NCBI GenBank assembly: GCA_030267565.1
Contig: BRXU01000024.1
Coordinates: forward strand, 443,001-507,000
Direction: 5' to 3'
Source of the DNA: Pleodorina starrii
Lineage: Eukaryota; Chlorophyta; Chlorophyceae; Chlamydomonadales; Volvocaceae
DNA length: 64,000 nucleotides
Below are positions 1-11,700 of the stretch, piece by piece. Below the pieces are notes generated by a model. The model saw only the letters and a program-made list of their open reading frames with translations. It did not search any database and was not told the DNA's origin. The position numbers were made by a program, and so were the translations under genes. Position 1 is the stretch's first letter; each line of letters starts with the position of its first letter.

Positions 1-2075
1 CGACCGGACCCGACGTGGTGCTTTTAGCAGGCAACGACGAGGTGTGAGACCAACATACGGCGAGTGTGCTCGGTTGTTGCTCGTGTTCCCTGTAGCCAAT
101 TGAGTTGTTTGACCGGCAGTCAGCAAGGCAGCGGCCGCCTTATGCCGCGGCCTGGTCCAGCGGCCGCTGCCCCTAAGTTCCGGTCCTCGACGGTTGGGCT
201 GTGTACTACTAAAATATTGACGTTGAGCGGAAGAAGAAATGGTTGCTTTTTGCCTAGAGGGTTGGAAGTGGTTGCACACTGCACTGGGGGGACTCCGGGA
301 GCCTCGTGTACATGTGGCAACAGCGACTTGGATACGAGAGGACACCTTGTTGGCTGGAGTTAGCGGCGACGGCCGTCTGCTGGTGGGCACAGAGCGCTTC
401 GGGGTGGTGTGATTGAGACCCGTGAATCAGGTAGGATGGAGTGAATGGTCGTGCGGGGTGCAAATACGGTATGTGGAGGTCCATCTTGTCTGTAGTTGCA
501 TTCTGATCACATCGCATGTTATGTAGCAGTCGAGAGAAGTGCGTACAGCACATCCGGCACCCGCACCACTTTCCGGGCCACCACCGCACGCGGCACATTC
601 CCTTGCGGCCATCGGGCCCCAGGGATCATTGCCAGGTTGGGTCGGGTCAGGTCGGGTTTTCACGGCGACTCACAAGCAATGCCTCCTCGCTGTCATTAAC
701 CCGCCGCATTTTTTGGCCCTGGTGCGCGTCTCGCCACGATGCAACACGACCCATTAACGAAGTCGCGACAGTGGGGTGGGAGGCTGAAACTGTCAGTCTC
801 TCCTTGTCCATTGCGGACGCAGCTACGGTAGGTCTTTCAGCACCGATTGATGCGGACGCGCACCAGGCCAGCTCACGGCTCCTGCTGGTAGCTCAAGGAA
901 AGATGTCGTACCGCAGTGAATGTACCTACTGTGTGCTTCGGCTTGGCCCCTGAAGCTGCACGGGGGCGGGATTGAAAGGTGCAGAAGCTTGCAAATGGGG
1001 AACCAGGGCGGACTGAATTTGAACGTTGCGGTATTGTGACTGGGCCGTGATGCCACTGTCCACCCATCGTTGCGCCTGCCGTAACGTGATGCGAAGGACG
1101 ACCCTTACAGTGAGCAGTTACCGCGACGCCGTGCCGTGCATTCTTCGGGAGGGCTCCGGATCAATCGTACGGTACTTCAAAACAGTCCTAGTTAGGCGGG
1201 CAAGATGATGCCAGTGGATTGATGGCGTGGCGGTCTGGCGGTGCTGGGTCACTGCTTGGCTCGTCGTGGCTTGGGGCAGAAGTGCCCCCATGCATGCATG
1301 CATGCATCTGGAGCTCAACATCGCCCCGGAATAGAAGCTACTTTTAGACGTCTTCAGCCTGTCACGACACACTGCGTAATTGACACAGCGTGTCGAAAGC
1401 CTCGATTGTACGATCTACACCAGGAAACCCCGCGTCGGTCAAGGATGGGGGAGCGCCGCGGAATCTACTCCGGAAGACGGGATCTGAGTGCCGTCACTCC
1501 GGCGATCACTGCCTGAGCGGGAGCTGAGTGCCGCTCATGATCCAAGTACGGCAGGATCCCTAAGCCCGGCTAGGATAGAAAGGCCCGGTCAGGCCTGCCC
1601 AACAAGCTCGAGTCACCTTCACCAGTCTGCAGATAGAATTCCAGGCCGCATGATACGGGTAGAGCTCCGCGCCCTGCCCGATGTGCCAGAGACGCAGTGT
1701 GTCGTGACAAGCCTTTTATAGACCTACCAATCGAGCACAGCCCTGGTGAGGCGGGCATACGTCGTGATGGGCTGAAAGCCTATGGGACTGTATTCCGGCC
1801 AAGGCTACGCGTTTTTGAGTGCATAGTCGTGCCGCTGTTTGTTTGCAGCGAACGCCGGTATGTAACTCGCTTTGCGTGGTAGCTGGTAGCGGACAGCGTG
1901 CCGATTCCAAACCGTACGGAGCAGTCTAATGTGAACTCAAAGCAAAGCCTGCTAAATCTCAATTTATGGGGTATGTGAGGAACAATTTGAACAAGGGGTT
2001 GGTGTCGGCTTCCTTGAAGCCGGAAAAAGGGCGGGGCCCCACTAAATCCGTACGGGTTAAGTTGAGTGCTAGGGT

Positions 2076-2151
2076 GGCGAGGGCGTGAAGTAGTGTGAGA
2101 GTGTCGACATTCCTGCTGATACACAGCCAGAGCTTTTTCCCGAAATGCCTG
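2076..2151. repeat. Direct repeat, copy 1 (partner at 2262-2335)
   Basis: A segment of about 75 bp, beginning GGCGAGGGCGT and ending GAAATGCCTG, recurs about 185 bp downstream with a few substitutions and small indels. The shared core includes GTGTCGACATTCCTGCTGAT and the following CAGCCAGAGCTTT. It looks like a local tandem duplication of a dispersed element. No coding capacity is evident. Confidence 0.8.
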
Positions 2152-2261
2152 CTAGCCGAGTCGTTAGCAAGGCCTGCCGGCGCCGCGCGAAGCGCGTCAT
2201 CCCGTCGGGTGCATGAGCGCATGTGCGCATCGACCGAAATACGGCATTTTCCAAAGCGAGC

Positions 2262-2335
2262 GGCGAGGGCGTCAACTGTGAGAGTGTCGACATTCCTGCT
2301 GATAGGCAGCCAGAGCTTTATATCTGAAATGCCTG
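2262..2335. repeat. Direct repeat, copy 2 (partner at 2076-2151)
   Basis: Second copy of the 75 bp local repeat, in the same orientation. It differs from copy 1 mainly in a short indel near the start and in the sequence after CAGAGCTTT. Confidence 0.8.
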
Positions 2336-2631
2336 CGGCTTCAGCAATCCGACCCATGTTTAGCATCGCGCGCCGTCTCGGCACTGTGCAACTCTTCCGG
2401 CCAGCGCATTGGCTGAAGTTACTTGACAGTAGACATGGAGTGTATCATTTACACATCACGCAGGCTGACTTGCCAATAGAAGGACAGCGGAACTGTTTGC
2501 GAGGGTTGCGACGACGTGCAGTTGCCGACGAGAGTGCACAGGCTTCGCTACTGAGGTATTCGCCGTAGAGGAGGCTTGACTGCTTTAACATTAGGACAGG
2601 GAATGTAGAAGTCCATCCCCTAGGTTGCCGA

Positions 2632-2846
2632 CTGGACTTGTTGGGCGGCCCGCAGAAGACCGCTGCATAATGCGTGCATTTGCGGCTTGGCGTCCAACAA
2701 CCAGCAGTTTGCCCCTCATGGTTTGCTCCTTGCAACCTTTGTAATCGAAATGTGCGTCAAGTCGGTCGGACCGGGTAGCAGAGCTGTGGTGTGGTCGCGG
2801 GAAGAATGTTCGCAATGCAAACATAGTTGGTTGCCGAAACGAAGAT
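2632..2846. repeat. Dispersed repeat about 215 bp, copy 1 (partner at 3951-4178)
   Basis: Runs from CTGGACTTGTTGGGCGGCCC through GGCTTGGCGTCCAACAACCAG and TTTGCCCCTCAT to a region ending GCCGAAACGAAGAT. The same succession of blocks occurs about 1.3 kb downstream in the same orientation, with substitutions and short indels. Weak similarity continues past the right end (GCGTTGG...CCTCGG...CCATGGA in both). It is probably an old non-autonomous transposable element; terminal repeats were not identified. Confidence 0.8.
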
Positions 2847-3080
2847 TCATTTCACGCCGTCATGTCAGAAATCCACTTTGAGGAACGATGAATCTTCTGG
2901 CATTAATTATAGGCCGAGAGGCGTTGGTTTGACCTCGGCCTCGGTCCATGGAGACTGCCAAACTGGTTTTTACTCGTGCGACGTTGGGTTTCTATAATAA
3001 AGATACCATGCAATAAAGAATGTAATCTTTTACTTATGAAGTATTTCCGTTGGCCGAGATTCTGCACTTTTGTTAGGACA

Positions 3081-3153
3081 CCACAGTTCACAGTCCACAG
3101 TCCACAGTCCACAGTCCACAGTCCACAGTCCACAGTCCACAGTCCACAGTCCA
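3081..3153. repeat. Heptanucleotide microsatellite (CACAGTC)n
   Basis: About nine near-perfect tandem units of the 7-bp motif CACAGTC, the first slightly degenerate. Because 7 is not a multiple of 3 it generates spurious repetitive open frames on both strands. Confidence 0.95.
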
Positions 3154-3175
3154 CACGGACATGGGCAATCCTACA

Positions 3176-3216
3176 GGGCGGGGCCCCCCTGGGCGCTTCG
3201 CGCTGGGGCCCCGCCC
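3176..3216. repeat. GC-rich inverted repeat with 12-bp arms
   Basis: The arms GGGCGGGGCCCC and GGGGCCCCGCCC are exact reverse complements, separated by about 17 nt. The element lies directly beside a motif built on the palindrome CTTCCTTGAAGCCGG followed by AGGGCGGGGCCC. That motif also occurs near 2010-2050 and, in a diverged form, near 49925-49980, so this is probably a small dispersed element family. Confidence 0.7.
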
Positions 3217-3950
3217 AAAAAGGGGCGTCCGCTTCCTTGAAGCCGGAAATAGGGCGGGGCCCGGTTAACTTCGTACGGGTGGGGCTAGGGACTTGGGCCT
3301 AACTGCTGGATGCCCGCTGCCTAAGCGAGAACGCCTCTGAGGCTATGACAACGTGGTTTCGGCCAGTTTTCACCGGGAGAGGTTCGAGATGCAATCGAAC
3401 CGAGTCAGCTGGTGGAGCCCCGGGGAGTGGGCCCCGTGAACAAAGTGGCCGTCTGTCACGTTGAGGCGGCGCGGAATGTACGTCCGTCCGGCTGAACAGG
3501 TTGGCTCCTGTCCACTCAATACCGGTATTCCCACCCCGCATCCTAGGGAGCGTAGGGACTTGTGAGCGTTAGGTAGGCGTGCGAGTCGGAAGAGACATAG
3601 TCCGAGGGCTACGTGGAAGAGACGAAGTTAAGGGATACGGCCTCCGGAGTGTAGGATACGCGTGCGAGTCGGAAGAGACTAAGTTAAGGGTCCTGTAGTC
3701 TATCTACTTGCGCGAGAGACCCAAATGGGGGCAACAGTTCTTCAGCTGCTCTTGACAGCGGACGACAGCCATGACTTGGATCCGCCCCTGGTGAAAACCG
3801 TACGGTCCGGCCTTCCCAACCCCAAGTCCCCAACCCCGCCGCGTGCCATCATCAGGTTTACAAAGCCGTCGCAAAGTCGCCCGTCGCGATCTTATGACTT
3901 GATGTCACTATACTTCACAGCGAACATCCCATTTTGGTAGGGCTTCCTGA

Positions 3951-4178
3951 CTGGACCTGTTGGACGGCCCGCAGAAGACGGCATCGTGTGTGCATCTGCA
4001 GCTTGGCGTCCAACAACCAGTTTGCCCCTCATAGTTTGTCCCTTGCAACCCTTGGGTCTTCTATGTAATAGTAATATGCGTCAAGGCGGTCGAACCGGCT
4101 AGCAGAACTGTATGTGGTGTGGTCGCGGGAACAATCGAATGTTCGCTGTGCAAATATCGTGGTTATCGAAACGATGAG
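3951..4178. repeat. Dispersed repeat about 215 bp, copy 2 (partner at 2632-2846)
   Basis: Second copy of the repeat described at 2632. It keeps the blocks GGCTTGGCGTCCAACAACCAG-like, TTTGCCCCTCAT and GTGTGGTCGCGGGAA in the same order and strand, with a few short insertions relative to copy 1. Confidence 0.8.
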
Positions 4179-4763
4179 ACGCCGGTATGTAAATATTTAT
4201 ATATGAATACAACGATACAATGGAATGAAGAGAAGTTCTGGATGCGTTGGAGCGCGTGCGGCCTCGGACCATGGACTCAGTCTAGGATCTTTCATACTGA
4301 TACATGCACAATCACTTTTTAAAATGTTATATATAATTACGAGTATTCAGGGCTATTAATCTTGACTTACAGCGTATTGAACCATCAAGATTGGTCGTCA
4401 CACAGCCGGGCAGGCAAGCTCGCAGCCAGCCAGCCGGGCAGCCACGGACAGGGCCTACGCCCTAAAACAACAGACATTGAAGTTCTACCTTACATTCACT
4501 GCTTAGGACTTGGTGAGGTCGCTTGGATGTGTCAAATCGTTATACGTTCAGCCGTATAGCAATGTTACCGGTATCCTACATTACGGCATTTACGGGCTTC
4601 CTGTGCAGGTGCTCAGTTGGGAGCTACTTGCGTGTTGTGTTCCAGGAACTTGGCAGGCGCTTCCTATTTCCGGTGCTCCGCTCACTGTCTCTCGGTGCCG
4701 GACATCTCATTCTTCCCGCCGTCGGGATTTTGGGGGTCTATGACATGTTTCTTTCACGCCACA

Positions 4764-4880
4764 GGCTTGGTGCTGGTGGGCCTTGGTGGCTTTGCTTTCG
4801 GCACCCCTTCGCGGGTGCCCCTGGGGTAGGAACTAGGAAGAACAGTCTGTCTAGCCTGTACGACCAGCAACCGGTGTGAA
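4764..4880 (+). repeat. Dispersed repeat, forward copy (inverted partner in CCT2 intron 8)
   Basis: Starts GGCTTGGTGCTGGTGGGCC, passes through a short stem GGCACCCCTTCGCGGGTGCC and ends near AGCAACCGGTGTGA. The reverse complement of 9361-9470 shows the same succession of blocks with scattered differences. The pair is therefore an inverted dispersed repeat of about 110 bp lying on either side of the CCT2 promoter. Confidence 0.8.
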
Positions 4881-5760
4881 AACCCTATCCTAAATAGACA
4901 TGAATACAATAATAAAATATAATGGGCCACAGGGCCCATATGAAGGGCCACTGGGTGCTAGGTTGAGGGCCGAAGCTTCGAAACGCTTGCCGACGCAGCC
5001 GGCAGGCAGGCAGGCACGCAGGCCCATACCCAACTTTAGGTGGCATCGCCCCCCAAGCCGCTCTGCGGCGGTGACTCCGTCCCACACGTTGTTCAAAAGT
5101 CGCATCGCGAACACAGAGAGGCCTGTAGGCACGAGTATTGTCAGTGCTGCATGTACAGACGGGCAACTTACTTAGCTTCTTTTGCCCGAAAGCTCGAACG
5201 CTAAGGCTTTCGCTCCGACATGGGCGAGCCACCCCAGGCACGAACTTTATGGTCGCACCAGGGTCGCACAGGTCGTACCCTGAAGAGCTGAGGTGGTCAA
5301 TACTTATTAGGGCTCATGAATCAGTAGGCCACAGCACTTGCTCTCGGACCTGCTCAGGACCAAACCGTGCTTGCGTGGCGCTACCTCGTCACTGTAGGTC
5401 AAGGCGTGTTCAGCCTGGCAGTTGGTGGTGAATCGTACGACAAGCTTCCTGCTATCAACGTCCTGCAGTTATGTGCTATGTGAAACTGTCCTTGACGTTT
5501 GTACAATAAGTTCAGCGCGCAAGTGGTGTCGTGCACTCAAGTGCACGAAGGGCTCCGAAGCCAGGACTGCCGTCATAAAGGTGTTATGTCGATACTTCCC
5601 AATATCATTTCACAATATTGGGGTTGTCAGTGTCAACTTGAGTACTGAGCACAATCACGACTATTGAGCTGCACTACCTGCTTTCCAATACTTGATTTTC
5701 GTGTTTCTTGTATTCCTTGCTCAAATTTCCCAGATCTAATTCTCTAGTCGAGTCGCGACA

Positions 5761-8700
5761 ATGGCAGTAAGTTGCCGGCGGCTTGCAAATAATCGAACTT
5801 ACCTTGCATCTCTGGCGGCCCACGACATATGCCGTCTCACACGGGCGTTGCAGATGTCTCAGCAATCAGGGATATTGCAGCAAGGAGCCACCGAGGAGCG
5901 GGGCGAAAATGCGCGCATGGTATGATTTAGCGGGAAGTTTTGCCGGGCGACAGTGGTTTGACTTTTGATTGTTTTTGCAGGCGTCCTTCGTCGGTGCCGT
6001 GGCTGTCGCTGACTTAGTTAAATCGACACTAGGGCCGAAGGGCATGGTGGGTCAGATCCCGCGCCAAGCATGTAAGGGTCATGGCCTGGCGGAATTCCTG
6101 ATACATGCAGCTCACTATAACGTGCAGGACAAAATCCTTCAAAGCATGGGGCGGGGACAGGAGGTAACTATTACTAACGACGGGGCCACAATTCTGAAGT
6201 CGATCTATGTGGACAACCCAGCGGCGAAAGTGCTCGTCGGTAAGCCTTCACGACGTGACGGGGTCTTGGCGTGTTCCGATCTGTACATATCGACATGCGT
6301 CTTTGGCGCTGTTCGGAGTGGGGGTGGGGCAGGGCGGGAGAGGGTTACGTAACCCGTGCAGCTGCACGCCCAGGTGCGGGGTGGCCATCTGGCGCGGAAT
6401 AAGGTGGCGCTGTGTTGCAGTGAATTGGCATAAACCAGAAAAGTGAAATACGTGAGGATGTGTGAATGCGGGTACGCGCGAATACTCGTCTGTTGTGGGA
6501 GGTAATCACGTACAGATTGAGGCCCGTGGACGGCAAGGAGACAAGGAGCATTCACTCCTCCTTGCAACGTGCCATGCAGTGCTGCTTAGTTAATACACTG
6601 TCTAGGAAACCGTGTCGTACTGGTCCAATCTGGGACCACAGGTAAACGCGAACGACACTGCCCATTCACTCGCTTCCGCATTCCGAGGTCGTCGCTTCGG
6701 AAGGGCCGCACAGATGGCCACCTTCCGGTCGGCCGACCCGCCAGCTTGTTCTCCGTCTCCATCTCATTCCCCGCTCCGACTGGGGCGGTATCCATGTGGG
6801 AAGCCGCATCCCATGGTGGGGCGGCAACTCCGACTGTTGCGAATCTGAAGGCGCACCCTGATTGCCACAAGCGGGCAGCTAGATGATCGCGTACGGTAAC
6901 AATTCTGTGCCGTCGTAGAACTTGTGCTCAGTGGGTGCCTCGTTGCGCTTACCGGCGCCGACTGACCGCCTGTCGCAGATATCAGCAAGGTGCAGGACGA
7001 CGAGGTGGGTGACGGCACGACCAGCGTGGTGGTGTTTGCGGGCGAGCTGCTGCGGGAGGCTGAACTTCTGGTGAACCAGAAGGTGCACCCCATGACCATC
7101 ATCGCGGGTGGGTTTTCAGGACACGGGGTCTTCCAGAATAGGGTGGGGTTGACTGTGCAGGGCGTGGGGACCCGAGAGCACCCCCACGTTTGCCGGGCTA
7201 AGAGCCTCAGGAATTGGAGGTCGCACCATGCTTGGGACTAGTGAAGGGGTATCAGATAACCGAGGAAGCAGCATGGCATGGCATGCACGGAGGAGGCCAC
7301 CATGGAAGGGGTGATGCTTGAACCTGAAGCACTCGCGCTGCTGGTCGGCGTGCGGGGGTAGCAAACGGTTGAAGAGAACGTTACACGACAGTTACGGATG
7401 CAGCGGCGATTGTCGGTCGACATCTTTATAACAGCTAATGCAATGCGTTAGGTCGACAGAGGTATAAGAGAGCAGGTATGCCCTTGTGCGATTGGCCGGG
7501 AGAGCGCCCTGGTTAATAAGCCGCATACTTGGGCTGGCGTGGTCCTGCATTTCGGGCGGTTGTATTATTAATCCCGGTCGTCAGCTGCCACTTGATTATT
7601 TCAATCTTGATACGCTAGCAGAGCTTCTGACGTGGTTTGATGGAAAGCGCAAACAGGTGGTGAATCCAACTTGTGGAAACTGTGCATGCAGCACGGCCTT
7701 TGTGGGCCGGCAGCCGTCCAAATTAAGCAACGAATGTCTCGTACTTGTCTGCTGGGACGAACCAAACGCTCGCGACGATGTCAGTGCATGCACGGCTTGG
7801 CTGACTAACATAGGCCCGTACGACCTGCGGGCGATATAAATGCGCGCAGGGTATCGGGAGGCATGTGACTGCGCTCGGTCGGTGCTCGAGTCGATTGCGT
7901 TCAACCACCAGTCCGATCCGGCGCTCTTCCGCAAGGACTTGCTCAACATCGCAAAAACCACTCTCAGCTCGAAGATCCTCACGGTGGTGGGTCATTGGGG
8001 GGTCAAGGGCTCAGTTGTAGCGGGTTGTAAGGGCGTGGGATGGACGGCCGTCTTTAAGTAAGGAAGCTTTCGCCCTTCAGTTTAGAAGGGGTGGGCTACT
8101 GTTCCGGTGACTCTGCGATGCCACCGTGTGGACAACCATAGGGCGTGGCGAGCCGCACTCGTGTCCGGTCATATGAAGCCCCTGATACCGTATGCGGGAT
8201 GCCGCCCTCCCATTGTACGCGCTCAGGACAAGGAGCACTTTGCCAACTTGGCGGTGGACGCCATCCTCCGATTGAAGGTGCGCATACCGCACTCTATGCG
8301 TGCCGTAGCGGCATTCCAACCGCTGTAACCTACCATGCAAGGTCCGCGTAATCACGCTTGTCAGATCTTATATAATGCCAGTCGACCTAATTAGAGCTCT
8401 CGAGTTTGTGGCACATCATGTGGATTTGACACGGTGTGCCACGTCGAGGTTGCATGGGAATGGGACCTGTTCGGAACGGATTGCGGGTCTCTTGTTGTCA
8501 TATAAAAAGAGGAGGGACATTCCGAGGAGTAGGTGGGCTCATGCAGGGCCCTTTACCTGAAGCCCTGTTGCCCCACCATTAGAGCAGAATGGCATCCGTG
8601 TCACGTCTGCAGACCTAAAGGAAACCAGTTCCGAGGATGCAATGCAGGCGCAGCGGCAGGCCGAGGCTGTTGACAGGGTGGGGAGGGGCCTGCAAGGGCC

Positions 8701-11700
8701 GCGCCCCTCTCCCTCCCCACCCGCCCGCGCCATCCCGCGGACGCCCCAGCTCCTACCGCAACCAGTCCCGGGCCCACATATAATGCCTTTGTTCACGAAA
8801 TCTTTGCCACTCAGCTTGCACCCACCCTCCGTGCTGCCCTTCAGGGCAACGGCAGCCTGGAGGCGATCCACGTCATCAAGAAGACGGGCGGCACGCTGCA
8901 GGAGTCGTTCCTGGATGAGGGCTTTATCCTGGACAAGAAGATCGGGGTGGGGCAGCCCAAGCGCATCGAGGACGCCCGTATCCTCGTGGCCAACACGCCC
9001 ATGGACACGGACAAGATTAAGATTTACGGCGCGAGAGTGCGGGTGGACAGCATGGCCAAGGTAGGCAAGGCAGACAGACGGGCGAGTTCGCAGGTCACGC
9101 AAGCACCGCGGCGAGATAGGTATTGGGGTCGTTGAGAACTGCGCAGTGGAGAGGTACATGGCGAAACATGGCGAAAGGAACAACCGAATGGTTGAGGGGC
9201 TTTGGTTGCTTGCGGCGCGCGTTCCGTAGTTCCTCCTAGATCGACCCACTTGGTGATACTTGTTGCTGCTGACGTTGTACCCCTTCTTGAGGACGCATGC
9301 CGATTTGTGCCGAGCTGTTGTGGCATGTTTAGAATGCAAGGATTACAAGGGGAACCGAGGGTCACATCGGTTGCTAGCCGTACATGCTAGACGGACTGTT
9401 CATCCTACCCCAGGGGCACCCACGGATGGGTGCCGAAAGCCAAGCCTCCACGGCCCACCAGCACCAAGCCCGCACATCACGCAAAGTGGGAAAAAGTAGA
9501 AAAGAGAGCCCCAGAAGCACAGGGCCCGCAAGAGGTCTAGACGCACGAAGAACGAAACCAGACAAACAAGAGAGCGTCCTCAGGACGCCTGCCACCGAGC
9601 CGATAGACCGGCACTAATCGCGCCGAATATAGAATGCAAGGATTACAAGGGGAACCGATGATGGGGAAATCATTATAGGACATCATTACTGTACGGCATT
9701 GCGTATAACGATTTGACGCATCCCCGCAATTACAACTGGCATGAGGAAGCGTAAATGATGTGAAATTCAAATGGGTTGATGTTAAAATTTGCGGATCTCC
9801 GATTGCCGGCCGCATGCGTACGATAGGAATGATCCCGTCTGTTTTGCTGTTCCGATCACTGTGTAACACCGGCACAGTATTTGAATTGAGTGATATCATT
9901 AACAGTCGATATGGGAGACAAAATGATCCCGTCGGTTTTGAAACACCCACACAATATTTGACGAGAGTTATCTTACTGACGTTGATAATAATGGTCGACA
10001 TCTGAGACGATACTCCTAATCTGCAATGATAGTTCGGCAAGTGTCCGCGAATTGACAACCGCCCTGCTAATGCATCAATGATGTTTCCGAAGTGGCAATA
10101 GCAGAGCCATCCACAGCAGGCACTAAGCACTACCGGCCCCGCGGCTGCTCCTTGATTTACGTCATGAACGTTGCGACACTGCTACACGGACGGCCCGGGG
10201 GAATGAAGGGGGGTGTGGGGGGATGGGGGGCAACAGCCCCCCGCCCCCCACCCGCGGGGGGAAGGGGGTCTGGGGGAGGGGGGCGGCAGCCCCTCCCCCC
10301 CAGCATGGCCTAACGGCGTTGACACACGGAAACGGATTCATGCATTTAATGTACTCATACTACGATAACGATAATAAAACATTACGGGCTCCAGGGGCTA
10401 AGTTTGGAAATGGATGACATTCAAGTAGCTATGCATTTTTGAATGGTTCGGCGTCATGTCTGCAGGTGGCAGACATCGAGGCTGCGGAGAAGGAGAAGAT
10501 GCGGGAGAAGGTCCGGAAGATCATTGATCACGGCATCAACTGCTTCATCAACCGCCAGCTCATCTACAATCTCCCCGAGGAGATGTTTGCCGACGCAGGT
10601 GAGGAGGGCGAAGCGCCCAGCATGCAGGACGGGCAATGATTTGCACACGAAGGTGCTTATTTATGGCCCCGCACTCCAAAGGCCTATCTTGATAATCAAG
10701 AGGTAGTGATGACCAGGGGCTTGGCATAACTGAAAGCGGTGTAGATCACCATCGCGCTTGGTTCCCATCTTCAGCCTGCCGCCGTCCGGCCCTACATCGC
10801 TGAAGGGGTGATGGCCATCGAGCACGCCGACTTCGACGGCATTGAGCGCCTGGCGCTGGTCCTGGGCGGGGAGATCGTGTCCACCTTCGAGAACCCGGAG
10901 ACCGTCAAGCTGGGCAGCTGCAAGCTGATCGAGGAGATCATGATCGGCGAGGACCGGCTGATCCACTTTTCAGGTGAGGTGCACTGCGGGAGCTGGCGGT
11001 TGCGCGCCGTTCCCTTCGAGGCGGGCACCTTCTCTACCTGTCTTAAGCGTAGAATACAGGCAATTTCTGGTGCAAAAGGATTAAGCATCCGGACAGCTTG
11101 ATTAGACGTCCGGCATGGGCAGGGAGTCAAGAGTCGGCTGCTCTGTTCGCCCCGCTGGTTGCCTCGTGGGGCCTCGTGACTTGCGCTATGCTTTCCTGGC
11201 CGGGGCCATCGTGCCTTCGCTGCATTTTAGATGTCCGGCTGGGATGCGTCCTTCACAATGGGGCTGCTCATATGGGACGAGCGCATAGGGCCTCACGGCC
11301 CAAGCTCACGAGCCCGCCATCTGCAGACCGTCATCCCTCCGTTTCCCGTGGGTAATGGGTTTGGTCCCATGGGGCCCTTCGAAGTACAATCGCCAGGGTC
11401 CAGTTACTGAAGTCGGCATACTCATTTGGATGCGCACGTTTCCCTCAAGCTAGTCCTGTCTGTACATAACACTGCACCAGGGAGCCAGCACTAATGACCC
11501 CTCACCAGTCACCACCACGTCCGTCGGCATGTATATAAGCATTGCTTCTGAGTTGCGACTCGCGAGTTGACCCAGCAGCATCGGGGGAGAAGCGAAGCAA
11601 GCGCCCGTACGGCAAGCCGCGCATTAGCTCGCATGGTCCCAGGCAACAGGCAGTCAGGTACTTCCCACGTCGGAAAATGGATTGTCGATGAGGGCATTCG

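Larger units (their letters stand above)
1..5760. other. Gene-poor, repeat-rich 5' flank of CCT2
   Basis: I recognise no protein or RNA gene here. Open frames are short, unlike any family I know, and show no exon-like splice structure. The region is less GC-biased than the coding part of the window. It holds several dispersed repeats listed separately: a tandemly duplicated segment near 2.1-2.3 kb, a roughly 215 bp repeat present twice, a 7-bp satellite, a GC-rich inverted repeat and a repeat shared with a CCT2 intron. The last part must contain the CCT2 promoter and 5' UTR, but I see no clear TATA box. A distant gene end or lineage-specific gene cannot be excluded. Confidence 0.5.

Noticed and set aside
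4523..4879. 118-aa hydrophobic open frame upstream of CCT2
   Set aside because: No family recognised, and its 3' third is a dispersed repeat also present inverted in a CCT2 intron.
9760..10005. 81-aa open frame in CCT2 intron 8 with internally repeated GATCCCGTC...CACAATATTTGA blocks
   Set aside because: AT-rich intronic sequence with an internal duplication; no recognisable protein.
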